This document shows positions 26,018 through 35,960 of a stretch of DNA of 64,000 nt, piece by piece (the stretch's first letter is position 1; the number at the start of each line of letters is the position of its first letter). Origin of the DNA: Sinotaia quadrata (taxonomy: Eukaryota > Mollusca > Gastropoda > Architaenioglossa > Viviparidae). Under the pieces are notes generated by a model. It was not told where the DNA came from. It made no database searches and worked only from the letters and a program-made list of their open reading frames with translations. The DNA lies in NCBI GenBank assembly GCA_028829895.1, contig CM054183.1, forward strand, positions 17,713,975 to 17,777,974. Direction: 5' to 3'. A program made the position numbers and the translations under genes.

Positions 26018-28072
26018 GGGTGAAAATCTGGATCTTCTCGGTTAAAGACATTTAATCTCCGGCCTGTGTCAGCCAGTTCTTCAAAAGCACATTCAGTGAG
26101 CTAGTGTAAAACCCAGAAGGTAATCTCTCTAGGCTGGGCAAGAGTCATTTCCCCTTAAGAGTTCTCGCAACGGATGAATTTATCTCATGCTTGCCACTTA
26201 GTGTCCGAGGAGCGAATAAACAAGAAAACGATCAGAAATTTCACGTGATTTTGTTTAAAACTCTCTTTAAACTAAGTGATAATTCTTTGGGCAAACGATT
26301 TTTGTGTGGCCACAGATGTCAGGTTGGCTATGTATTTTCAAACTTACGCAAGGAGCAATAAATGAGCTTCTGTGTACCAAATGAAAATAAAAACAACCTG
26401 TTTCTTCGACAGTCACCTACATGGATTATCTCACGGTAGGGTAAAAATTATTTATTTTCAGTGACAATCGAAACACCTCAAATACTGGTATAAGCTTTTT
26501 ATTTATTCTAGTGGGGAAAAAAACATCAAAACTCTTCAATTATGTAATTTCTCTTATGGTCCAATCTCTCAAAGTCAGTTATTACAACCAAATTTACAAA
26601 AAAGCTGAATGACAAAGAAAAACACTTTCTGTTACAGAAGACAAAGACCAAAGAGATACACTTTGGTATATATATATAACTGACTGACAAAACAAAACAA
26701 AGGTTCAGGAGACAGTCCGATTTAGAAAGAACAGAAGAAGCGGTTTTGCTATAGACCACAAATACTGCTGATACGGCGTTTTGCTATAGACCACAAATAC
26801 TGCTGATACGGCGTTTTGCTATAGTCAACAAATACTGCTGATACGGCGTTTTGCTAAAGATAGCAAATATTGACGAGATGCTCTTTGCTATAGAATAAAC
26901 AAATTCTGATGAGACGCATTTTGCTATAGAAAACAAATACGTGTGACAACATATACGTTCCGGTATTTTAAATCAACGGTCACAAGATTCCTTCTGGTAT
27001 AGAAAACAAAGATTCGCAATGAGGCGCTAGGGCGTTAAAGCTAAAACAAAACAGATTCTCACTAGTTGGCTGAGTTCAGTACCCTAGTAAGCTATCAAGG
27101 AAGAGAGTTGTGTCCCTTGGCATGCTACAGTGTATTTCTTTCCCGACATGCTGTAGCTAGCGCAAATAATACTTGTGTGCGTTTGGATCGCAGCCCAAAC
27201 TTAAAGTATTGTATACGCGTGCCCGGACTTGCAACGTAGTACACCCCCCCCCCCAAATATTCACACACATATGCATACAGATACAAAGTGTGGATGCATG
27301 AGTTCCTTGTTTCACGGCGCACAGAGTACTCTGGACCCATTCATGCGTGTGTCTATAATTATAATCGTTGTCCACACAGGCATGGATTGACTGGACATGA
27401 CTTAATAACACGCACCTGATGTTTGCCATTCATCCTACGCCCTGAGAATCATGCAATCACGCATATTTACGGAGGGAGGAGAGGGGCGCAGGTTTGTAAG
27501 TCTCGTAGCGCATACTACACGATGAGGCTCGGGTGGGGGGTAGGGATATAAGTGAAAGAAAATAAGTCACTGGCAAATACAAGCGTCTTATATAAAACCG
27601 GACGCGTTAATGTCTGTGTTGTATTATTTATTAATGGTAATGATGCAAGGAATGGCGCAGAGATTAACTGCATTGTTCGCTCGAGAAATGAGTGGTGTTC
27701 GCGTGCACGAACACGTGGTATGCTTGCGAGCGTGTATTTTATCTACCCGTACCAGTCCATTCTAATTCATACTTTTAGTACTCTGATTTATTTATCTTCA
27801 AGTTTCAACTAACTAGAAATTCACCTTATAGCAAAAATTAACTTTGAGCTAAATAGAAATCTTTGAATGTGTACTAATTAGAAATCATAATAAATTAACG
27901 CCTATCTATTTAAATTTTCTCGACAATATAGAAATAATAATGTAATCACTTATACTATTGTGTCTGTTTCACTGATAGTCGATATGAGGCAACATACATC
28001 GTTTATTTACATTATTCTTTGTACGGTTCTAAATCAACAATTTAATCAAGAGATTATCAGCAATCTATTAGT

Positions 28073-28142
<70 letters not shown>

Positions 28143-30936
28143 CACATATGCGCACAAACGCACAGCTTCAACAAACACATATTAAACATATTCATACACA
28201 TACACAGCCACAACCACAACCACACATATACACAAACACATACGCAAACACACACGCAAACACACGCATACACTCATACACACACACAATCACATATTGT
28301 CAGGGATTTTCAGTCGAAATAGATGATGGCACAAAAAGAAACACAGTTTGCATCCTTGACCAAGGGGAGTTAAATCTTGACTCTAAAGCATTGTTGCTGC
28401 AGTTTATCAAAGTTTCCTTTCAAATCTCTTTGTAAACAACGACTTTATGAGTAAACGCGTGGACCTTGAAAATGAGAAAGTCGCAAACTATATTTAGCCA
28501 TTACGGCCTGCCGTGTGCTTAGTGGGCAGGTGGAGCCATCAAACATGCCGTTCGTTTCAGCTCTGTCTGGGAGGAGAATCGCTCATGATTGGAATGATTT
28601 TTTTTTCACGATAATGGGATTTAGCAGTGGACTCTGGGCTCAAATCAGACCAGAGACTTCAGTCGTATGTAAGGGAAATTTGCCATGAAGTTCTGACATC
28701 CAATTATACCATACACACACACACTCTCTCTGTTTTCTTTGACGTTTGATATAAATAGACTTAATTTATAATAGACTTCATTTATAACAAATATTCTTTA
28801 ATAATTCGAAATCGTTCTATTTTTGTCTGCACTTTAGAATGAGTGGTTGTTTACGTCTAGATTTAACCCTTTCTCTGCACTTTAGAATGTGTGGTTGTTT
28901 ACACCTAGATTTAACCCTTTCTCTGCACTTTAGAATGAGTGGTTGTTTACGTCTAGGTTTAACCTTTTCTCTGCACAGACTGTTTGGCAGGAAAGTTACC
29001 CGTATGTTTGCTCAGTTGGTTGGTCTACCTGCGCATCTGACTGCTTGCCTCATTACTGAATGATGGACTGGCTGGTTAGTGAATTTCATAACTGTTTGCA
29101 GTTCTGCATGAATAACTATCTATCCTAATTAGCTGATCAGCTACAGTTCGTGCAGCACTGAGTAGGTTAAAATTGAATTTATGTTTGTCACTGTGCATGT
29201 GTTAGGAATTTCGAACAGCGACAGATCTATGAGTATTCACACTTTTTTTTGCACATACTCAGTACACAGAGAGAACATTAATGTTTTCGCTGTAAATTAA
29301 AAAATAAGTCATGGGTAGGGATGTTTTTATGTAATAGAGTAGAAACAAACCCGACGTAAAATGTATTGCCAAGGAAAAATTGAAATTAAATCATTAATAC
29401 TGTTACTTTCATCAAAACCAGGGTTTTAATACTAAAAGACTTACAATTGGCACGATAGTTACACTTGATAACTTTCGCACACCAAGGAAACACAATTTAC
29501 ACCCTGAGAAATTTATTTATTTATTGAAGGGAATGTGACTTTAAATTACAGGTAGGTAAGGGGGGTAACGTCGAAATGGTAGTGCGATTACAATATGGTT
29601 ATAGGCCTTACGATTTCTTATGTGGTATGGTCATGCCTATGATTTCATGTGCAGTTCAAACTGTGAAACCATCAGACTGTGTCTTCTTTAAAATCGCGTG
29701 ACGTCATCGACTTTGCACAGCAGTGGTTGTGCAAGTGTGAATTTGGCATTATATATGCAATCCACTCTACTTATCCTGGAGTTTGGTAACAACGTTGAAG
29801 AAATTTGACAACAACGTTGGAAAGGTATTACAACAGCGTTGGAGAAGTTTGACAACGTTAGAAAAATTTGACAGAAGCGTTGGAGAAGTTTAACAACGTT
29901 AGAAAAGTTTGACAGCAGCGTTGGAGAAGTTTGACAACGTTTAGAAAATTTGACAGCAGCGTTAGAAAAATTGGTCAAGAACTTTGGAGAAGTTTGATAA
30001 CAACGGCTGGAAAAGTTTGGTAACGTGGAGAAGAAGTGTGACCTGTAGCAGAAGTAGCTTCCTTTCATTATGGATATCGAGGTAGGTTGGAGTTATTATT
30101 CAAATGAAAGAAAGTACAATTTAAAACAATGAAAAACAGAATTTAACGGAATAGAATGAAGAAATGAGGACAAAATGCTCACGCACGATTCGTTACACTG
30201 ACAAATGAAGATGTCTAAGCTAAATGAAGACGTCTAAGCTAAATGAAGTCTAAGCTAAATGAAGATGGCTAAGCTAAATGAAGACGGCTAAGTTAAATGA
30301 AGACGGCTAAGTTAAATGAAGACGGCTAAGTTAAATGAAGACGGCTAAGTTAAATGAAGATGTCTAAGCTAAATGAAGACGGCTAAGTTAAATGAAGACG
30401 GCTAAGTTAAATGAAGACGGCTAAGTTAAATGAAGACGGCTAAGCTAATTGAAGACGGCTAAGCTAAGTGAAGATGACTAAGCTAAATGAAGATGGCTAA
30501 GCTAAATGAAGATGGCTAAGTTAAATCGGAAAGATCCCAGAGTTTAAGGGTTTTTAATTGCGGTAACTGTATGTTGGCCTCAATTGTGCTGTCTATTGAT
30601 GTAGCTACTATACACGTAGACCCTACTGATTCTTAACAGTAGTAGATAATCTCGAGTTTTGTTTTAACAGTATTAAAAAGAATACATAAACACACAATCT
30701 CTTAAGATGGTATTCGAGCCATACCTGTGTGGCAATCACCGCAACACACGTATGAATAATTTGGGAACTGTACCATCCAGTGATTGCTACAAAACCAATG
30801 GCAAATGATCATTGCACAAGCTCCTAAAAATGTTTGATACATAGGCAATACGTGATTGGTACATTGGCTACAAACCGATTTGCTACATAGACTGTGCGTA
30901 CTTACCGAAAACAGTTATCATCATTTTGAAGATCAT
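14851..30936 (-). CDS. Small secreted protein with one chitin-binding peritrophin-A (CBM14) domain, four exons
   Basis: Exons on the minus strand are 30936-30906, 22580-22542, 17459-17309 and 14935-14851. All have GT-AG borders, phases match at every junction, and the product is 101 residues ending in TAG. Residues 1 to about 23 form a signal peptide (MIFKMM followed by ITVFVLAVAF). The rest is one peritrophin-A domain: Cys 30, 46, 52, 62, 75 and 89 have spacings of 15, 5, 9, 12 and 13, inside the family pattern, with the usual aromatic residues (Y38, Y39, F40, W43, Y49, W50). The family binds chitin in peritrophic matrix, cuticle or shell matrix; the site of use here is unknown. Cys25 is an extra seventh cysteine, so one may pair between chains. 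N33-S-T is a glycosylation sequon. The tail after the last Cys is only 12 residues. Splicing is predicted from sequence alone, but the matching phases make the model strong. Confidence 0.85.
15267..15459. mobile_element. hAT-type MITE, 193 bp, with perfect 8-bp target duplication
   Basis: The ends are CAGCGCTTCTCGA and, reversed, CAGCGCTTCCCGA (12 of 13 match). The sequence CCTTAGTC flanks both sides (15259-15266 and 15460-15467). The start CAGxG-like plus an 8-bp duplication is the hAT signature. There is no coding capacity. It lies in intron 3 of the chitin-binding gene. Confidence 0.85.
15480..15890. repeat. GCTGATGTTAATGTT array
   Basis: A loose 18-bp unit (GCTGATGTTAATGTTGCT) contains a clean duplication of about 82 bp near 15500-15665. 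It lies in intron 3 of the chitin-binding gene. Confidence 0.8.
16095..16560. repeat. 26-32-bp minisatellite, about 15 copies
   Basis: The core is GACTTCATTTTAACGTTGTT plus TTATG, with an optional ATGTAG insert giving two length classes. Confidence 0.9.
16830..17250. repeat. Degenerate array around CTGTGCTGTAAAT
   Basis: Six or more weak copies of a unit with GTCTGTGCTGTAAATAG and TAAAGTTAAGTC are present, ending 60 bp below exon 3 of the chitin-binding gene. Confidence 0.6.
17309..17459 (-). CDS. Chitin-binding gene exon 3 (core of CBM14 domain)
   Basis: The acceptor is GTTGTTTCAG and the donor is CAC|GTAAGC. The 151-nt exon encodes Cys25 to Phe73, carrying five of the six domain cysteines except the last two partners at Cys75 and Cys89, and the aromatic patch YYFPNW. 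This exon alone identifies the family. Confidence 0.88.
17463..18150. other. Intron 2 of the chitin-binding gene, weakly repetitive
   Basis: Loose repeats of CAGTGCCCGGA-like words spaced about 60-70 bp occur between 17700 and 18060 (CTCCAGACGTTACAT, CAGTGCCCGGATGTTATA). No exon is seen. Confidence 0.4.
18150..18520. repeat. 42-bp minisatellite, about nine copies
   Basis: The unit is AAATGTACAAAGACAAGAAT plus GACACATTGGACACTGACTAGT. The period is a multiple of three, which keeps frames open on both strands (14-residue repeats). The hAT element at 18528 follows at once. Confidence 0.95.
18528..19080. mobile_element. Non-autonomous hAT element, 553 bp
   Basis: The ends are CAAGGGTGGGCAAACT and, reversed, CAGAAGCGGGCAAACT (12 of 16 match), with GGCC-rich subterminal sequence on both sides as in Charlie-like hAT families. 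Flanks are CTGTGAAT (18520-18527) and CTGTAAAT (19081-19088), a 7 of 8 target duplication. There is no transposase. It is older than the element at 15267, and sits at the edge of a minisatellite in intron 2 of the chitin-binding gene. Confidence 0.75.
19089..19770. other. Intron 2 stretch, nothing seen
   Basis: Unique AT-rich DNA with a GC-richer patch at 19190-19340; no supported frame. Confidence 0.4.
19777..20095. repeat. 24-bp minisatellite, 13 copies
   Basis: The unit is AGTTAAAACTATCAGTCTTT plus CCCT. Copies are almost identical, and one has lost AGTC near 19978. It gives an 8-residue repeat frame on each strand, which I do not count as coding. Confidence 0.95.
20096..22380. other. Intron 2 remainder, no exon seen
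   Basis: It holds a (GT)n run at 20850-20890, an AAGGGAGATAATT word at 21916, and AT-rich unique DNA. Frames near 20806-21066 run through the GT repeat and are not convincing. Confidence 0.4.
22389..22476. repeat. (CT)n and (GT)n microsatellites
   Basis: A pure CT run (22389-22442) is followed by GT (22449-22476). It ends about 65 bp before the donor of exon 2 of the chitin-binding gene, in intron 2. Confidence 0.95.
22542..22580 (-). CDS. Chitin-binding gene exon 2 (39-nt microexon)
   Basis: The acceptor is TTTCTATTTCAG and the donor is CGA|GTAAGTC. With the leftover base of exon 1 it reads V-L-A-V-A-F-G-T-T-M-S-Q-S plus one base, completing the hydrophobic core of the signal peptide. It is 39 nt, short enough for automatic annotation to miss. 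Confidence 0.8.
22584..24207. other. Intron 1 stretch with a 55-bp duplication
   Basis: CCTATTGCATTGCCCACTAT and the following 35 bases occur at about 23293 and 23349. A plus-strand frame of 122 codons at 23356-23724 has no recognised domain. The rest is unresolved. Confidence 0.4.
24208..24358. repeat. 52-bp tandem repeat, three copies
   Basis: The unit contains GTTCAAGACGCGTTCTTTGA and TTTTCCCGTCAAGCCAAAGG. Confidence 0.85.
24410..24700. repeat. Degenerate 45-60-bp repeat, about six copies
   Basis: The core is CTGAAGGAAGCTGTGCTTTA followed by AAAGTGTTTATTATTAA. Confidence 0.8.
24990..25415. repeat. 32-40-bp minisatellite, about 12 copies
   Basis: The core CACTGGAGCATGCGACTGAT alternates with ACTGGAGCATATAAATATAA, giving a two-unit higher-order repeat. 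Confidence 0.85.
25484..25755. repeat. Minisatellite with alternating 28- and 33-bp units, eight copies
   Basis: The unit AGGAACCAATGTTTTACTTT is followed by CTTTAAA and either TAT or CATGTC. Confidence 0.9.
25974..26019. repeat. (CT)n microsatellite
   Basis: A CT run with one interruption. Confidence 0.9.
26020..26734. other. Intron 1 stretch, nothing seen
   Basis: Unique AT-rich DNA without supported features. Confidence 0.35.
26735..26960. repeat. 45-bp tandem repeat, five copies
   Basis: The unit is CGTTTTGCTATAGACCACAA plus ATACTGCTGATACGG. The first copies are perfect; later ones drift. Confidence 0.85.
26961..28076. other. Intron 1 stretch, nothing seen
   Basis: A C-homopolymer at 27245-27254 and short unique DNA; no convincing frame. 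Confidence 0.35.
28077..28290. repeat. (CA)n microsatellite with degenerate right flank
   Basis: A pure CA run to 28138 is followed by ACACATA- and CACGCAAA-type repeats. The Thr/His frames over it are artefacts. Confidence 0.95.
28291..28825. other. Intron 1 stretch, nothing seen
   Basis: A somewhat GC-richer unique segment (28500-28640) is not assignable to any element or exon. Confidence 0.35.
28826..28980. repeat. 48-bp tandem repeat, three copies
   Basis: The unit is CTCTGCACTTTAGAATGAGT plus GGTTGTTTACGTCTAGATTTAACCCTTT. Confidence 0.9.
28981..29767. other. Intron 1 stretch, nothing seen
   Basis: AT-rich unique DNA. Confidence 0.35.
29768..30030. repeat. Minisatellite of 20-24 bp, about 11 copies
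   Basis: The core is AACAACGTTGGAGAAGTTTG. Variants alternate between AACGTTAGAAAA and AGCGTTGGAGAA. Confidence 0.85.
30205..30525. repeat. 19-bp minisatellite, about 17 copies
   Basis: The unit is CTAAGTTAAATGAAGACGG, with GCTAAAT variants at both edges. It is 380 bp downstream of exon 1, in intron 1. Confidence 0.95.
30906..30936 (-). CDS. Chitin-binding gene exon 1 (start codon, signal peptide)
   Basis: This exon encodes MIFKMMITVF plus one base and ends at a consensus donor, G|GTAAGTACG. The ATG is preceded by AAGAAA, and an in-frame TAG lies upstream, so this is the first usable start. It is only 31 coding bases; intron 1 behind it is 8.3 kb. Confidence 0.8.
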
Positions 30937-31230
30937 TTTCTTGGAATTACGATTGCAGTCCTGTGACTTCGTAACGAGTTTGTGCGAGCTCTGACGACTT
31001 CGAGACTAAAGCAGAGTCGATATAAGGCAATGCCGTGGGTGGGTGCGGTAGCTGTTGGTACGAATGTCGCGGGCTGTTTCTGCCTTAGCGTTGAAGAAAT
31101 TAAACGCGTCCCACAAAGCGTTTAAAATTTCAAAGAAGGCGGAGTCTTGACCTGCCCTCTTGAGGCGGGGCTTGACAAGGATCCTGACTCAAAGCAGTCT
31201 CTTGAATTGCCACATAAAGAAGGGGCGTGA
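30937..31230 (-). promoter_or_regulatory. GC-richer upstream region, likely promoter of the chitin-binding gene
   Basis: Compared with its flanks this patch is rich in G+C. It holds GC-box-like words (GGCGGAG, GGCGGGGCTT and GGGGCGTG on the plus strand, near 31138, 31164 and 31222). A weak TATA-like CTTATATC lies on the minus strand near 31020-31027, about 85 nt before the ATG. The position suits a core promoter, but no site is proven. Confidence 0.35.
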
Positions 31231-32094
31231 ATTCCAACTAGATTTATTTTTTAATTAAAAGAACATACCCCCACCCACCCCCTCGAATCTAAAACACAAA
31301 TCAAACACGAAATAATGTGAGAGGGGATCCGCGCGCGCTTGTGTGTGTGTGTGTTCGTGTGTGTTTGTGTGATCCTTTTCATTTTATTTTATTTTTAAAG
31401 AAGGCGTGTTTCTGTATGGGGGTGGAAGTAGAGTGGAATGCTATACTAAAATGTGTGTGCTTGTACGTAAGCGTGTGTGTGGTTGTATGAGTGTGATTCA
31501 GAAAATTTAACCCTCTCCAGGCTAGGCCAAAATGACGCACTGTTGACAAGTCTAAACGCAGCTTACATGTTAAATATGTAAAGGGTTAATGGATTTTGAG
31601 AGAAAGGAAAACTAGCAAGCTGATATAAGAACAGAGAGAACACACAGATCTCATGGATGAGAAGGCCACTTAACTTTCAATGACTGTTCTTCCCACCTTA
31701 ACTGTATGATTATCCATATCAAATAGTAATCTACTGGATAACGAGTCAAGTTAGAGGGATCAGATCTCAGGCAGACCTATTACATGCATCGCAAATAAGG
31801 GTGTTACTAGATCAATATCTGACCGACTCTTTTAGTCACAGAGCGAAGTCAGATATAGGTCTTCATACTACGACCCCTTGACTAGATCCAAAGAACGAAC
31901 ATTAAGAACACACTGCAGGATTTTAACACATATATTTATCGTTCCCACAATTGAACCCCGTGTGTTACCTTTCTCCTAACAGAATAAGAACGTGCGCTTG
32001 TTTAAAGAAGAAAAGAAAACAATTTATTTACAAAACTTTATCACGAGTCTTGTTCGCTAGTATCGCAAATATCATCATATATTAAATATCAAGA
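31231..32094. other. Upstream of the chitin-binding gene: short GT run and possible MITE
   Basis: GCGCGCTTGTGTG repeats at 31332-31370, a possible piggyBac-like element at 31511-31585, otherwise unique DNA. Confidence 0.4.
31511..31585. mobile_element. Possible 75-bp piggyBac-like miniature element
   Basis: It is flanked by TTAA on both sides (31507-31510, 31586-31589), starts CCCTCT and ends AAAGGG, that is CCCTTT reversed. This fits piggyBac ends, but the inverted match is only 5 of 6 bases, so chance is possible. Confidence 0.35.
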
Positions 32095-32415
32095 CACAGC
32101 ACTACAAACTCCAACATCATAATAAGGCTGAGTATAAATTCCAACATAACTATAAGGCTGACTACAGACTCCAACATAACTATAAGGCTGACTACAGACT
32201 CCAACATAACAATAAGGCTGACTACACATTCCAAGATAATAATAAAGTTGACTACAAACACCAACTTAATAAGGCTGACTACAAACACCAACTTAATAAG
32301 GCTGACAACAAACTCCAACATAACAATAAGGCTGAGAATAAATTCCAACATAACAATAAGACTGACTACAGTCCCCAAAATAAGGCTGACTACAAACTCC
32401 AACATAACAATGATG
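32095..32415. repeat. 30-bp minisatellite, about 10 copies
   Basis: The unit is AAGGCTGACTACAAACTCCA plus ACATAACAAT. Some copies lack part of the second half. Confidence 0.9.
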
Positions 32416-33104
32416 GTTAAGTACTCCGAGGTTTAGGTGAATTGCAAACTCCAATCTTTACGACAGCTGGTTGTAGATACCCACCTAAATGCTCCTTTCA
32501 ACAATTCTGTAGAAAATTAAAGGACTACACATCATCAAGATTTTTTAAATTCTACTCTCCTAACTTTTCTGCATTAGATCCCAAACGAACAATCAACCGT
32601 TACAATATAAACATTTAGTTTTTAAAAGTTTACAACATAGCAATAGTAGACTATATAAAAATTCATTCAAGCACAGATAAACGAACATACATTAGAAGTC
32701 GATTATCCGAACTATTTGAACGATGTTAAAATGCAATTAGGCTTACAGTTAAATTCTTATATGCAAGCCTGTTACTCTTCTATTTTGAAATGTGCTAACT
32801 GCCACCCCCCCCCCACACACACACACCCTCCCGCGTTCACAACATACAATATTGCATCAAAATCAGTGAAGAGTGTCCTGAGTCCACAGCCACTAAAGCT
32901 AAAATTTGATTTAACTCCTGTACTGACAAATTAAGACTATTTTTGTGCTAAACTGCACATATCTTCGAATAAATAATCGGAAACGAATGCATTGAGTGTC
33001 AGGATCGAGAAAAATATCTTTATATCCTAGTGTATAACGTCATCGTTTGCGTCCAATAGATTGGAACAGTGTGAACTACATCTGCCTTTGTGAAGACTAT
33101 TTAA
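32416..33104. other. Unique AT-rich stretch, nothing seen
   Basis: A C/CA run at 32804-32825 is the only low-complexity feature. Confidence 0.35.
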
Positions 33105-33247
33105 TGGCTAGTAGTGTGGAAAATGGAAACTAAGAAGTCTTGGCTGGTAGTATGGAAAGAGGAAACTAAGAAGTCTTGGCTGGTAGTATGGAAAGAGGAA
33201 ACTAGAAGTCTTGGCTGATAGTGTGGAAAGCAGAAACTAAGAAGTCT
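33105..33247. repeat. 36-bp tandem repeat, four copies
   Basis: The unit is GGCTGGTAGTATGGAAAGAG plus GAAACTAAGAAGTCTT. Confidence 0.9.
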
Positions 33248-35084
33248 AAAAATTTATTCCAGCAAATGTTCAGCGATTTTCCTTGTGATACATCTGAACT
33301 AGCAAACTGAGAGACTGGTTTTCACAAGTGCCGAATTTGGGGCCAGCAAGCCATAGATAAAAGAAATCGATTGACTAAAACCTTTAGGCGATTTATCAGT
33401 AGAGGTCTCAACTACAAAGCTGGCTATCCAGTATTCTTCTCGGCTGCACATTATTGCAACTTTCCATCCGAACGTGCGTAAAAGAATCAATTTTTATAGT
33501 TACTCATTATTACAAGTTTGAAAAGAATATATTATAATGTTAACTTCTTTTGTAATTCTCATAACCGTCCATTCATTTGGCCAGACGCTACACATTCTTA
33601 TTGAAACCACTCATTGAGGACAACTCGTGCCTTGATGCGCACGATCGCTCATCTACCTGGTTACGTCCACTTGGAAGATGCAGATGGCGGTGCATTCAAG
33701 CCTTCGTGGCGTCTAAATGTAGGAACCGTATACTAATTCTTCCAACGATCAAACTTATCAACTGCGTTATATCAATTTTGCCATGCCTATTCCTGTTAGA
33801 AGTTTTGATCAACATTTCATGCACCAATGAAATTGGGAATTTAATTATTACAATATTACACAAAATCTATCACCCTGTCTTAATGAGTGTCAGAGTATCT
33901 GCGTTCCTCTCTCAAGATAGCTTATGTGTTTTTTTTAATTCGCCGTGATTTTGTGCGTACCACTTCGTCACGTTATTCTATTGTCCACTTTCCCTGGTAG
34001 TATGTGTTCCACTCGATCACGAGATTATGAAGTCTGCTTACTCTGGTAGTCTGGGTTCCATTCTGTCACGAAATTATATAGTTCAAGATCATGAGATTAT
34101 GAAGTCTGCTTACTCTGGTAGGCTGTATTCCACACTGTCAGGAGATTGACTCCTTTGTTTAGTATTTAGTACCGTTTACTTTTCTGACTTACGCGTCAAG
34201 TTTACTCCGCCTGAAGTCGATTCAGTGTCAAGTATGTCAGGGGTTGGGGGGTCTTAAACTCTGTCAATGTCGACGTTTTTTTTACTTTGAGCAGACTGTT
34301 TCCTGTTACTTCAAGACCCATCGACAAGTCATCTTTCAAGCTCAGTCCTATCGGGAATACTTTAAGTCAGAGGTGATATTTTAGGGAGTTTGAAGAAACA
34401 CTTGAGATATTTTCTAAGCTTGGAAGTGGCTTATGCGACTTTACACCTAGCCAGTAGTTGTGTCCCCTTAACTTCTGACGAGGTCGTCCAAACTCAAACA
34501 AAACAAGTTTTCTTTTAACTTATAGTCTTGTCCTTATGCTGCGCGAGTTTTTTTTGTTGTGTTGGTGTTTTTTGTTTTTTTTTTAAAGTAAAATTCATGT
34601 ACATGACTGAACACGGAGATAATGTCACTGATACGTATATTGAGTTCAGTGGTGTGTGTTCTTTTTTAATCCGTGGGATACATATTTTTGTCGATATTTG
34701 ATCATCTTTCTTTTTGAGATTGGAGTTTTAACTTATTCTTATTGACAGTTTTCTTGTCCAAAGGGGACATAACTTGGAATGTATTTGATGGAGATGTTCG
34801 CCGAACAATACGATCTATTGATTGGACTGTCGCTTGCGAATCTACGCTATTTACTTAACTATCCCGGCGTATATCTTGCCCGGAGGACTCAGTAAACTTA
34901 CAGGCAACTCTTCTGTATATATGATGCCTAGCTCGCGACTTGAAACTGAAGGTTTCAGTTCTTAGCAACAAAAATTCCCGAAGACAGGCATAACGCTGTG
35001 AGAATAGTTACATCCTAAGCGCTCGTTTCAAAACGCCAATGTGTATGTGTGTGTGTTTGGCACACATGCAGACATTTTTGTTTG
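33248..35084. other. Mixed unique stretch with a weak 60-bp repeat
   Basis: Copies of GTCTGCTTACTCTGGTAG at about 34033 and 34102, with CTGTCA(C/G)GA-AATTA words, form a degenerate repeat (33990-34145). Frames at 33299-33490 (minus) and 33577-33948 (plus) have no splice support. AAGGGGACATAACTT at 34760 is a mollusc-like dispersed motif. Confidence 0.4.
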
Positions 35085-35330
35085 GTGCGTCATTATCTGT
35101 GCTTTTAGCAGCGTTAAACAGATTTTTGTTTAATAATGTCATTACCTGTGCGTTTTACAGCGTCAAGCAGATTATTGTTTAATAGTGTCATTATCTGTGA
35201 GTTTTACAGCGTCAAGCAGATTGTTGTTTAATAGTGTCATTATCTATGCGTTTTACGGCATCGTTTTACAGCGTCAAGCAGATTTGGTGCGATTTACAGT
35301 GTCATAGTTTGGTTTGGTAGCGTCATTATA
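35085..35330. repeat. 48-55-bp tandem repeat, about four copies
   Basis: The core is TTTTACAGCGTCAAGCAGAT plus TATTGTTTAATAGTGTCATTATCTGTG. Confidence 0.85.
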
Positions 35331-35559
35331 CAGTATGATTGTAATTTGTTTATTGATGATTATTTATTAAAAGGCTATATACAAAGTTTTTTAATGGCAG
35401 CATTCCTTATAATGCTTGGTGTATGCTACCTCCCTCCATCTCTTTCTCACTCACTCACTCACGCACACACGTAGACACCCCCCCCACACACACGTTTTGT
35501 GCCATCATACACACCTTTGTTGGCTATCATTATTAAATGCCTGTGTTTTACAGCATCAT

Positions 35560-35960
35560 TCAGACTTCTGTTTGTTAGCATTATTAATTGCTTGAACGTT
35601 TCATCAAACACAGTTTTACTGTTGAATTATTATATGCCTTTCATTTGTTGTGTAGTATAATACACATTTTTGTTAGCTAGCATTAATAAATGCATTTAAT
35701 TTGTTGTGTAGTATATTACAAAATTTTGTTAGCTAGCATTATTAAATGCATTTCATTTGTTGTGTAGTATAATACATATGTTTGTTAGCTAGCATTATTA
35801 AATGCGTTTCATTTGTTGTGTAGTATAATGCACATACTTGTATGCATGCATTCTTAAATTCATTTCGTTTGTTGTTTAGTATAATACACATTTTTTGATA
35901 GCTAGCATTATTAAATGCATTTCATTTGTTGTGTAATGTATTACACACTCTTTTTTAATG
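35560..35960. repeat. 56-60-bp tandem repeat, about six copies
   Basis: The core is TTAGCTAGCATTATTAAATG plus CATTTCATTTGTTGTGTAGTATAATACACA. Confidence 0.9.

Noticed and set aside
28077..28435. His/Thr-rich frames
   Set aside because: Translation of a CA microsatellite.
30205..30525. Regular short direct repeats resembling a CRISPR array
   Set aside because: Units are directly adjacent with no unique spacers, and the DNA is animal nuclear. The same holds for the 38-bp arrays at 2708 and 9572.
33299..33490. Minus-strand frame resembling a receptor ligand-binding segment (LLRTFGWKVAIMCSREEYW)
   Set aside because: The likeness to natriuretic-peptide or guanylate-cyclase receptors is from memory and short. 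There is no ATG, no acceptor upstream and no partner exon nearby.
34725..34895. Two overlapping coding-like plus-strand frames (MEMFAEQYDLLIGLSLANLR and an alternative)
   Set aside because: Both are short, they compete for the same bases, and no donor follows before the stop codons.
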